Assembly: GCF_900104115.1 (NCBI RefSeq)
Contig: NZ_FNJM01000001.1
Coordinates: 825,374 to 889,373, forward strand
Reading direction: 5' to 3'
DNA: 64,000 nucleotides
Source: Clostridium gasigenes
Lineage (GTDB): Bacteria > Bacillota > Clostridia > Clostridiales > Clostridiaceae
The notes below the pieces were generated by a model. The model was not told the DNA's origin. It made no database searches and saw only the letters and a program-made list of their open reading frames with translations. The translations under genes were made by a program, and so were the position numbers. Below, piece after piece: positions 56,181 through 63,281 of the stretch (within the stretch, counting starts at the first letter, position 1; every line of letters begins with the position of its first letter).

Positions 56181-56504
56181 CTATTTTTTTAAAAATACAC
56201 TTGATGCTATGTTAACTATATCCTTAACTATATCTACCTTATCGAATAATCCTTCTTTTAAAATTATAGCTTCTGCTGTAGTTTCAAGAGCTACATCACT
56301 GATATCTCTAACATTTTCAGATATATCATTAATGTTTTTAAGCGTATTATCTAAATTAGTTTTATTTTTTTCAATAGTTTTATTAAGGTTGTCCACTAAT
56401 TTTCCTACTTTTATTAATATTACTATAAGATATGTTAATGCAATAATTGCTGTTATTATTAAAATCCCTAATAATAGTGTCTTCATATTAACTTCTATAA
56501 TCAT
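56181..56504 (-). CDS. DUF948-domain protein
   Basis: 107 residues: an N-terminal membrane helix (LLLGILIITAIIALTYLIVILIKV) and a helical, coiled-coil-like remainder with Asn/Asp heptads (LNKTIEKNKTNLDNTLKNINDISENV). DUF948 proteins occur with YtxH general-stress proteins in Firmicutes, as here. GAGGTAAAT precedes the ATG. Function unknown. Confidence 0.82.
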   Translation of the reverse strand: MIIEVNMKTLLLGILIITAIIALTYLIVILIKVGKLVDNLNKTIEKNKTNLDNTLKNINDISENVRDISDVALETTAEAIILKEGLFDKVDIVKDIVNIASSVFLKK

Positions 56505-56517
56505 ATTTACCTCACTT

Positions 56518-56578
56518 ATAAGGGAGCTTAAAGAAAATAGCCTAGAATATGACTAGTTATTTTTTCAATCTCCCTATC
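56518..56578. repeat. Dispersed palindromic element, copy I, inside the YtxH-DUF948 pair
   Basis: AGGGAGCTTAAAGAAAATAG on the left and AGTTATTTTTTCAATCTCCC on the right, with matching central bases. It fills the gap between the two co-directional genes. Confidence 0.75.
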
Positions 56579-56586
56579 CTTTAATT

Positions 56587-56919
56587 TTAAAGTATTACGT
56601 CTTCAATTGTTGCAGTTCTGTTATCTTCCTTAATAGCTGCATCTAATCTAACTTTTTCATCTTTTTTATCTTTTAAATACTCTGAAACTTTATTTTTAAC
56701 TTCCATAGTTTTATCTTTTGCTGTTGTGCTTATATTGCTTGCTGATTCCTTTAAAGAATCTCTAGTTTCTTTTCCAGCCTTTGGTGCAAAAAGAAACCCT
56801 CCAGCTATTCCTGCTAATATACCAACTGTTGCCCCAACTGCTATATTCTTTGTTTTCTTAGTGTTTTCTTTCCTACTCTTTGCTTTTCTCTTTTCTTCAA
56901 TTAATTTTGCTAAACTCAT
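56587..56919 (-). CDS. YtxH-like stress protein
   Basis: 110 residues: a basic N-terminus, a glycine-rich membrane helix (AVGATVGILAGIAGGFLFAPKAGKETR, the YtxH signature) and an amphipathic helical C-terminus. YtxH family members are general-stress proteins of unknown mechanism. AAGGAGGAC precedes the ATG. Probably co-transcribed with the DUF948 gene. Confidence 0.85.
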   Translation of the reverse strand: MSLAKLIEEKRKAKSRKENTKKTKNIAVGATVGILAGIAGGFLFAPKAGKETRDSLKESASNISTTAKDKTMEVKNKVSEYLKDKKDEKVRLDAAIKEDNRTATIEDVIL

Positions 56920-57083
56920 GTATAGTCCTCCTTAAAATCTTTTCTTTAATAATATTATACTACCATTTACACTATGTGACAATATTCTACATACTAACTT
57001 AGTATTTATTTTAATATCCCTTAATAAATACATTATTTGAAATTAATAACAAATCAAATATTTTGAGGATATTTTCTACTCGA

Positions 57084-57131
57084 TGAAAAACCACACCCTT
57101 TACATAGTTATTCTATGTAAAGGGTGTGGTT
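57084..57131 (-). terminator. Terminator of the lysine-riboswitch permease gene
   Basis: Perfect 19 bp stem (57089-57107 with 57113-57131), loop of 5, followed on the minus strand by TTTTTCATC. Confidence 0.9.
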
Positions 57132-57135
57132 ATTA

Positions 57136-57193
57136 ATCATAGTCCCAAATAGATCATAATATGACTTGTTATTTTTTGAAGTTCCATTAGGTA
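57136..57193. repeat. Dispersed palindromic element, copy J
   Basis: Right arm ATGACTTGTTATTTTTTGAAG is well kept and matches copies D and I; the left arm is decayed. It lies between the permease stop and its terminator. Confidence 0.6.
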
Positions 57194-57200
57194 TAGCTTT

Positions 57201-58520
57201 TTATACTATTCTATTTCTATGATAATTATAAATATAGAATGGAATGCCCATTAACATCATTATGAAGCCCCACATTACTGTTTCTGCTCCTGATCCATAT
57301 ATTGTCCATATTGTATAAATAAATGCTAATAAGGGCACTATTGATTTCTTTATAAATATCCAAAATGTAAATTCCTTTGAGTCTTTAAACATTAACATAA
57401 TTTCTGCTGCTGCCGTTAATAAATAAACTGGTAAAAATGATAATGTAGCCAATATTGTAATAAACGTAAATGATGAAACCATCCCTTTTTGATAATTCAT
57501 AATTAATAATATATTTACTAGTATTGAACTTACTATTAATGAGTTAACTGGCGTGCCATATTTAGGATGTATTTTGCCAAAGAATTTTGGAAAGACGCCA
57601 TCTTGACCTGCTGCATATGAAATACGAGCAGTTGATAATAACCAACCAATTATTGTACCTAAAATCGATACTACTATTGCTATAGTTAATATCTTGCCTA
57701 CTGAAGGTCCAAGAACATTAGTCAGTATATCAGTTAAAGGTGCTTGACTTACTGCAAGCTGCTCATTTGACATAGCGCCCATGCTTACAATACTTATTAC
57801 TAAATAAATCGTTGCTGCAATAATTAATCCATATATTGTGCTCTTTTTAACATTTTTTTCAGGATCTTTTATTTCTCCTGCTGTAACTGTGGCGCTTTCC
57901 ATTCCTACAAAAGCCCATAAAGTGGCAGTAGCTGCTAATGGTATTGTAGAAAGTCCTTTTCCTTCTGGTAATAGTGGAATTAAATTTGAACTGTCAAAGG
58001 CGAAGAATGAAACAATAATAAAAATTGTAAAGAATCCTATTTTAAATACTGTAGCAAAACTTTGAATTTTCCCAGCTTTCTTTACTCCTACTATGTTTAT
58101 TATGGTAAATGTCCATAATACTACACTTGAAAAAACAATCGCATATATAGGCTTATTTAATGCAGGCATAATTGCTGTACTATAACTTACTAACGCTACC
58201 ACGATTGCTGCATTCCCTATCCATGACCCATTCCAATATAGCCATGCACTTAAAAACCCTGCGAATTCCCCAAAGGCTTCTTTTGTATATTTATAGGCTC
58301 CTCCTGTACTTGGATACTTGGATCCTAAATTTGCAAAGGATAGAGCTATAGTTATTGATCCTAAAGTTGTTATTATCCATGCTATTATTGTAGCCATTGG
58401 TCCCGAAACCTGAGCAAGTGTAGCTGGCAACATAAAAACACCTGATCCTATCATGTTCCCACATACAAGCATAGTTGCCATAAACAGACTGATTTCCTTC
58501 TTTAAATTCTTATTTTCCAT
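57201..58520 (-). CDS. APC-family amino acid permease, lysine-regulated
   Basis: 439 residues, twelve helices of the basic amino acid/polyamine antiporter type (AdiC/CadB/PotE-like): GNMIGSGVFMLPATLAQVSGP in helix 1 and WAFVGMESATVTAGEIKDPEKNVKKST in helix 6, where substrate binds. AAGGAGGAC precedes the ATG. A lysine riboswitch with terminator directly upstream makes lysine (import, or exchange for cadaverine) the likely substrate. Confidence 0.9.
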   Translation of the reverse strand: MENKNLKKEISLFMATMLVCGNMIGSGVFMLPATLAQVSGPMATIIAWIITTLGSITIALSFANLGSKYPSTGGAYKYTKEAFGEFAGFLSAWLYWNGSWIGNAAIVVALVSYSTAIMPALNKPIYAIVFSSVVLWTFTIINIVGVKKAGKIQSFATVFKIGFFTIFIIVSFFAFDSSNLIPLLPEGKGLSTIPLAATATLWAFVGMESATVTAGEIKDPEKNVKKSTIYGLIIAATIYLVISIVSMGAMSNEQLAVSQAPLTDILTNVLGPSVGKILTIAIVVSILGTIIGWLLSTARISYAAGQDGVFPKFFGKIHPKYGTPVNSLIVSSILVNILLIMNYQKGMVSSFTFITILATLSFLPVYLLTAAAEIMLMFKDSKEFTFWIFIKKSIVPLLAFIYTIWTIYGSGAETVMWGFIMMLMGIPFYIYNYHRNRIV

Positions 58521-58547
58521 TTTGTCCTCCTTAAGTTTCAGGTAAAA

Positions 58548-58582
58548 AAAACAAGCTCAGAGGCTATTCTCTGAGCTTGTAT
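58548..58582 (-). terminator. Lysine-riboswitch terminator
   Basis: Minus-strand ACAAGCTCAGAG/CTCTGAGCTTGT with a 6-base loop followed by TTTTTTTT, then the permease ribosome binding site: an attenuator controlled by the aptamer. Confidence 0.9.
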
Positions 58583-58601
58583 AAATTCTTAAGTAACAAA
58601 C

Positions 58602-58772
58602 ACAAAGATAGCTCTCCATAAATATTATGGCAGTTTTGCATATATTTTATACAAACCCAACATATAGCCTTAAAACATTAACTATATACTTCGGCAATAA
58701 TACCTTTCATATTAAATCACAGCGTTTAACTCATTAATATTACTTTTTATCATTGCAACCTCTATCTTTTCC
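58602..58772 (-). promoter_or_regulatory. Lysine riboswitch (L-box)
   Basis: Minus strand: AAAGATAGAGG...AGTA at the 5' end, then TGAAAGG, TTGCCGAAG, GGGTTTGT, ACTGCCA and GGAGAGCTATCTTT. P1 pairs 58762-58769 with 58604-58611. Order and motifs match the lysine riboswitch. Confidence 0.88.
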
Positions 58773-58793
58773 CTATTAAATTGTTTTTTTCTT

Positions 58794-58821
58794 ATTTTAA
58801 CATTTTTTTTATAAATGTCAA
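58794..58821 (-). promoter_or_regulatory. Promoter of the lysine-riboswitch transcript
   Basis: Minus-strand TTGACA (58816-58821), 16-base spacer, TAAAAT (58794-58799) with an upstream TG. Confidence 0.78.
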
Positions 58822-58827
58822 ATATAC

Positions 58828-58883
58828 CGAGTTCTAAAATAACAACTCAAATATTCTTAAATCTTTTTGATATGCCTAACCTA
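58828..58883. repeat. Dispersed palindromic element, copy K
   Basis: GTTCTAAAATAACAACTC on the left, ATCTTTTTGATATGCCTAA on the right. In reverse orientation it aligns with the copy at 61597-61661. It is just upstream of the lysine-riboswitch promoter. The 145 bases that follow up to the LytS-type gene show no other structure. Confidence 0.55.
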
Positions 58884-59031
58884 GCTTATTAATGATATAA
58901 TATTTTTACAGGAACTTCCCATAGACGAAATTTATTTTCTAATGCTAAGAACCTAATCAAAATCGTAAATTTTGCTTATATTCTTATATACTTGAGCTTT
59001 TATAATTAATATTCTAAAAGAGAGGTATCTT

Positions 59032-60723
59032 ATGATTAATTTATTAAACAATCTTATAAATAACTTAGGTTATTTAATATTTCTAGCTTTTATTATTTCT
59101 AATTTATCTATATTCAAGAATATAATACAAAAAAATGAATTTCAAAAATTTGATCTTATTATATTATCTATAACATTTGCCATTTTTGGAATAGTAGGCA
59201 CCTATTCTGGTGTAGATGTAAATGGTGCAATAGCTAATACAAGAATCATCGGAATAATGGCTGGTGGTATATTCTGTGGCCCTTTTGTTGGTATTGTATC
59301 TGGTCTTATTGCAGGTATTCATAGGTTAACTTATGACATAGGTGGCATAACCTCTATTCCTTGTGCTTTAACTACTATTATTGCAGGCTGTTTTTCTGGT
59401 TTTATATATAAAAGATGCTTAAAATATGAAAAATGGCTTTACGGTTTAATTGGAGGCATTATTATTGAATTCATTGAAATTTTTTTAATTTTATTATTAT
59501 CAAAACCTTATTCTAAGGCTTTTCATATAGTAGAAAATATATATTTGCCTATGATTTTTATAAACGCTTTAGGTACATGCCTTCTAATTTTACTAATTCA
59601 AAGGATATTTAATGAGAAAGATCAAATAGCCGCAACCCAAGCTAAAATTGCTCTTGATATAGCAACTAAGACACTACCCTATTTTCGAGACATTAATAAT
59701 AATTCCTTAAAAATTATTTGTTCAATAATACATAATTCTACTACAGCAGCCGCTGTAGCAATTACTGATACTAATACAATATTAGCTCACGTGGGACTAG
59801 GCTCTGATCACCATATATGCACCGATAACATTCAAATTATTGCTACAGAGAAAGTTATCAACGATGGTATTATACGTATTTTAAACACGGGTGAAGAAAT
59901 TAATTGTTTTTCTAAAAGTTGTCCCCTAAAATCTATAATTATTGTACCTCTTAAGGACGATACTAAAGTTATAGGCACCCTGAAATTATATTATGAGAAA
60001 GAAAATAGTATATCATGTACAACTAAGACACTTGCAAGTGGATTGTCTCATTTAATATCAACTCAGCTTGAAATAAGTAAGCTAGGCAAACTAAAAGATC
60101 TAGCTACAAAGTCTGAAATTAAAGCACTTCAATCCCAAATAAACCCCCATTTTTTATTTAATTCACTAAACACAATTGTATCTTTTATGAGGTTTAATCC
60201 AACTGGTGCACGGGAGCTTATGATAAACCTCTCAAATTATTTAAGATATACTATAGATGAAATACAGACTTTCGTGGATATAAGTAAGGAACTTGAACAC
60301 GTTAAAGCCTATGTAGAAATAGAAAAAGCAAGGTTTGGACATAAACTTAATATTAACTATGATATTGATAGAAGTGTACATATTAAAATACCGTCACTTA
60401 TAATCCAACCCCTAGTTGAGAACTCCATAAAGCATGGAATTTTAAATGGTAAAGGATTTGGAACCGTGAATATAAAGGTAAAAAAATATAATTTAGATGA
60501 AGTTAAAGTTATAATAGAAGATGATGGTATAGGTATTCCACAAAATGTAATTGACATCATATATTTAGGAACAATTGAAAAAAATAAGATCGGTATCTCT
60601 AATGTAAATAATAGACTCAAATACATATACGGCACTGGTCTTATAATAGAACGTCTTCATACAGGAACAAGAATTAGTTTTGTTCTTAACAAAACTAAAA
60701 ATTTTAATTTTGATATTATTTAA
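59032..60723 (+). CDS. lytS: LytS-family sensor histidine kinase
   Basis: 563 residues. N-terminal 5TM-LYT domain (about 1-195: YSGVDVNGAIANTRIIGIMAGGIFCGPFVGIVSGLIAGIHRL), a GAF-like domain (about 205-350), then the His_kinase domain with QSQINPHFLFNSLNTIVSFMR (phospho-acceptor His), and the ATPase boxes QPLVENSIKHG and DDGIGIP. Together with the response regulator and the CstA-type transporter downstream it resembles the BtsS/YpdA pyruvate-sensing systems of E. coli rather than the LytS that controls cidA/lrgA. Pyruvate as signal is inferred. Confidence 0.94.
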   Translation: MINLLNNLINNLGYLIFLAFIISNLSIFKNIIQKNEFQKFDLIILSITFAIFGIVGTYSGVDVNGAIANTRIIGIMAGGIFCGPFVGIVSGLIAGIHRLTYDIGGITSIPCALTTIIAGCFSGFIYKRCLKYEKWLYGLIGGIIIEFIEIFLILLLSKPYSKAFHIVENIYLPMIFINALGTCLLILLIQRIFNEKDQIAATQAKIALDIATKTLPYFRDINNNSLKIICSIIHNSTTAAAVAITDTNTILAHVGLGSDHHICTDNIQIIATEKVINDGIIRILNTGEEINCFSKSCPLKSIIIVPLKDDTKVIGTLKLYYEKENSISCTTKTLASGLSHLISTQLEISKLGKLKDLATKSEIKALQSQINPHFLFNSLNTIVSFMRFNPTGARELMINLSNYLRYTIDEIQTFVDISKELEHVKAYVEIEKARFGHKLNINYDIDRSVHIKIPSLIIQPLVENSIKHGILNGKGFGTVNIKVKKYNLDEVKVIIEDDGIGIPQNVIDIIYLGTIEKNKIGISNVNNRLKYIYGTGLIIERLHTGTRISFVLNKTKNFNFDII

Positions 60724-60746
60724 GAATTATAAAACAAATATGTAAT

Positions 60747-60775
60747 AGTAAAATAATTACTAATTATTTTACTTG
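60747..60775. other. Hairpin between the LytS and LytR genes
   Basis: AGTAAAATAATT/AATTATTTTACT, 12 bp with a 3-base loop, in the 85-base gap. No T-run; may reduce read-through or stabilise an mRNA end. Confidence 0.5.
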
Positions 60776-60808
60776 TAAATCCCTTAGTAAAAATGGAGGT
60801 TAACCTTT

Positions 60809-61519
60809 ATGAATTGTATTATACTAGATGATGAAATTCCAGCGATACGAGAATTAAGTTATTTTATTACTACTTTTAGTTCAATTAAAATACTAGCAGA
60901 ATTTGATGATAGTATAGCAGCTCTTGAATATATGCAAATTAATTCTGTAGACGTAATTTTTCTTGATATAAGTATGCCAAAGCTCAATGGATTAGATTTT
61001 AGTAAAATTATAAATACATTAAAATCAAAACCTATTATTATATTTTTAAGTGCTTATAAACAATATGCAATTGAAGCATTTGAAATTGCTGCTTTTGATT
61101 ATGTTTTAAAGCCTTACTCTGAATGTAGAATAATAAATACTCTTACCCGACTTGAAAAGTGGACTAATATAAATAGTTCCCCTTATATAAATAATAAAAT
61201 AACTATTTGTAATAACGAAAAAATGTTTGTATTAAATGTAAATGATATATATTATTGCAAATCTCAGGAACATGATATATTTATACATATATCAAACGAA
61301 GAGTATAAGGTTTCATCAAGTACTAAGGAATTTTATAAAAAGCTTCCACAAAGCATTTTTTTTAAATGCCATCGTTCATATATTGTAAATTTGGATAAAA
61401 TAACTGAGATAATCCCTTGGTTTAATAATACATATATGTTAAAACTCCAAGGGTTAGATGTAGAGATACCTGTTAGTCGTCAAAACATTTCACAATTTAA
61501 ACAATTAATGGGCATATAA
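60809..61519 (+). CDS. lytR: LytTR-family response regulator
   Basis: 236 residues. Receiver domain (1-120) with acidic DDE near residue 8-10, phospho-acceptor Asp in VIFLDISMPKLNG, and Lys in FDYVLKPY. A LytTR DNA-binding domain follows (about 140-236: IYYCKSQEHDIFIHISNEEYKVSSSTKEFYKKLP, FFKCHRSYIVNLDKI). Partner of the kinase upstream; the CstA-family gene downstream is the obvious target. AATGGAGG upstream of the ATG. Confidence 0.95.
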   Translation: MNCIILDDEIPAIRELSYFITTFSSIKILAEFDDSIAALEYMQINSVDVIFLDISMPKLNGLDFSKIINTLKSKPIIIFLSAYKQYAIEAFEIAAFDYVLKPYSECRIINTLTRLEKWTNINSSPYINNKITICNNEKMFVLNVNDIYYCKSQEHDIFIHISNEEYKVSSSTKEFYKKLPQSIFFKCHRSYIVNLDKITEIIPWFNNTYMLKLQGLDVEIPVSRQNISQFKQLMGI

Positions 61520-61561
61520 ATGCATTTCATGTGTCCATTTTGTTCTTTGGTGCAACATTTA

Positions 61562-61589
61562 TTGAAATCGTATACACATTTGTTATAAT
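61562..61589 (+). promoter_or_regulatory. Promoter of the CstA-family gene
   Basis: TTGAAA (61562-61567), 16-base spacer, TATAAT (61584-61589), with TG before the -10. The following leader of about 90 bases contains a dispersed palindromic element. Confidence 0.75.
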
Positions 61590-61596
61590 TAAATTG

Positions 61597-61661
61597 TTTA
61601 GGGCATCTTAAAATAACAATCCCGAAGGCTTTATATATTTTTTTTGAAGATGCCTAATTTT
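61597..61661. repeat. Dispersed palindromic element, copy L, in the cstA leader
   Basis: TTTAGGGCATCTTAAAATAAC on the left, TTTTTTTGAAGATGCCTAA on the right. GGCATCTT and AAGATGCC are exact complements. Lies between promoter and ribosome binding site. Confidence 0.78.
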
Positions 61662-61687
61662 ATAATATTAAAGGGGATGGATTATTC

Positions 61688-63103
61688 ATGGTATCATTTT
61701 TATTATCTATTGTTGCTTTATTACTAGGTTATTTTTTTTACAGTAAGATTGTTGAAAAAGCTTTTGGTTTAGATGACAGCATTGAAACTCCAGCAATTAG
61801 GTTAGCCGATGGCGTTGATTTCGTTGCTATGCCCAGTTGGAAAATATTTTTAATACAATTTTTAAACATTGCAGGTCTTGGCCCAATATTTGGTGCAATA
61901 GCTGGTGCTCTTTGGGGCCCTGTAGCTTTCCTTTGGATTGTATTTGGATCAATATTTGCAGGTGGAGTACATGACTATTTCTCAGGGATGTTATCTGTAC
62001 GACATGATGGTGCAAGTATTCCTGAAGTTGTAGGAAAATATCTAGGATCTGGTTTTAAGAATTTTATGAGAGTTTTTTCAGTTATAGTTCTTATCTTAGT
62101 TGGCGTAGTTTTTATACTAGGACCTGCAGAGCTTTTAGCTGGACTAACTCCAACTAAATTCAATACAGCTTTTTGGGTTTATATAATCTTTGCCTACTAT
62201 ATACTAGCTACTTTACTCCCAATAGACAAACTTATAGGTAAGATTTACCCTCTATTTGGAATTTGTCTTTTAATAATGGCCATTGGGGTATCTGGTGGTA
62301 TAATATTTGGTGGGTATCATATACCTGAAATTACTTTAGCTAACCTTCATCCAAACAATCTACCTATTTGGCCATTGATGTTTGTAACAATTGCTTGTGG
62401 TGCTATTTCAGGTTTCCACTCAACGCAATCACCTATGATGGCTAGATGCATCACTTCTGAAAAACAAGGTAGATCAATATTCTACGGTGCAATGATTGCT
62501 GAAGGTATAGTTGCTTTAATATGGGCTGCGGCTGCTATTGCTTTTTTTGGAAGCACTGGAGAATTAGGTTCACAAATGAGTGCTAATGGTGGTCAAGGTT
62601 GGGTTGTAAATATAATTTCTACTACATTACTTGGTAAAGTCGGAGGAGCTCTTGCTATATTAGGAGTTATCGCTTGCCCTATAACTTCTGGCGATACAGC
62701 CTTTAGAAGTGCACGACTTACTATTGCCGACTTCTTAAATTATAAGCAAGGTCCAATAAAAAATAGACTTGTTCTAACCCTGCCATTATTTGTAATAGGA
62801 TTTATACTAACAAAAATAGATTTTAATATAGTTTGGAGATATTTTGCATGGTCTAACCAAACTTTAGCTATGATAGTACTTTGGACAGCTGCAATGTATC
62901 TTGCACTAAGAAAACAATTTCATTGGATAGCTACAGTACCAGCAGTATTTATGACTGCTGTATCTACAACTTATTTACTTGTGGCTCCAGAAGGTTTTAA
63001 AGTTTCACCTTCAATAGGATATCCTGTTGGTATTCTGATTTCTATAGGATCTCTTATATTATTCCTAATAGTAGCAAAGAAAAAAATTGAACTTGAAAAA
63101 TAG
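61688..63103 (+). CDS. cstA: CstA-family transporter (probable pyruvate/peptide carrier)
   Basis: 471 residues, about twelve to fourteen helices. CstA motifs: TPAIRLADGVDFVAMPSWKIFLIQFLNIAGLGPIFGAI, FAGGVHDYFSGMLSVRHDGASIPEVVGKYLG and CGAISGFHSTQSPMMARC, then ITSGDTAFRSARLTIADF. At 471 residues it is shorter than E. coli CstA/BtsT (about 700), which is usual in Firmicutes. E. coli BtsT and CstA import pyruvate under BtsSR; the same arrangement with LytSR here suggests pyruvate uptake. AAAGGGGATGG upstream. Confidence 0.92.
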   Translation: MVSFLLSIVALLLGYFFYSKIVEKAFGLDDSIETPAIRLADGVDFVAMPSWKIFLIQFLNIAGLGPIFGAIAGALWGPVAFLWIVFGSIFAGGVHDYFSGMLSVRHDGASIPEVVGKYLGSGFKNFMRVFSVIVLILVGVVFILGPAELLAGLTPTKFNTAFWVYIIFAYYILATLLPIDKLIGKIYPLFGICLLIMAIGVSGGIIFGGYHIPEITLANLHPNNLPIWPLMFVTIACGAISGFHSTQSPMMARCITSEKQGRSIFYGAMIAEGIVALIWAAAAIAFFGSTGELGSQMSANGGQGWVVNIISTTLLGKVGGALAILGVIACPITSGDTAFRSARLTIADFLNYKQGPIKNRLVLTLPLFVIGFILTKIDFNIVWRYFAWSNQTLAMIVLWTAAMYLALRKQFHWIATVPAVFMTAVSTTYLLVAPEGFKVSPSIGYPVGILISIGSLILFLIVAKKKIELEK

Positions 63104-63155
63104 TTTCCTAAGGATACTTTGTATAGTATTTTCAATAAGTATTAATTAATAACCT

Positions 63156-63193
63156 AATAAAGGAAGCTAGCTCACTGCTAGCTTCCTTTATTT
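63156..63193. terminator. Terminator after cstA
   Basis: Perfect 16 bp stem (63156-63171 with 63177-63192), loop of 5, T-rich right flank; suited to both converging genes. Confidence 0.9.
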
Positions 63194-63281
63194 ACAATTA
63201 TTTATTTGCCATTATATAATTACATCGGTCAATTATTTTTTTAAAGCTTTAACTTTAAATTCTGCATTTGTATTAAACTGC

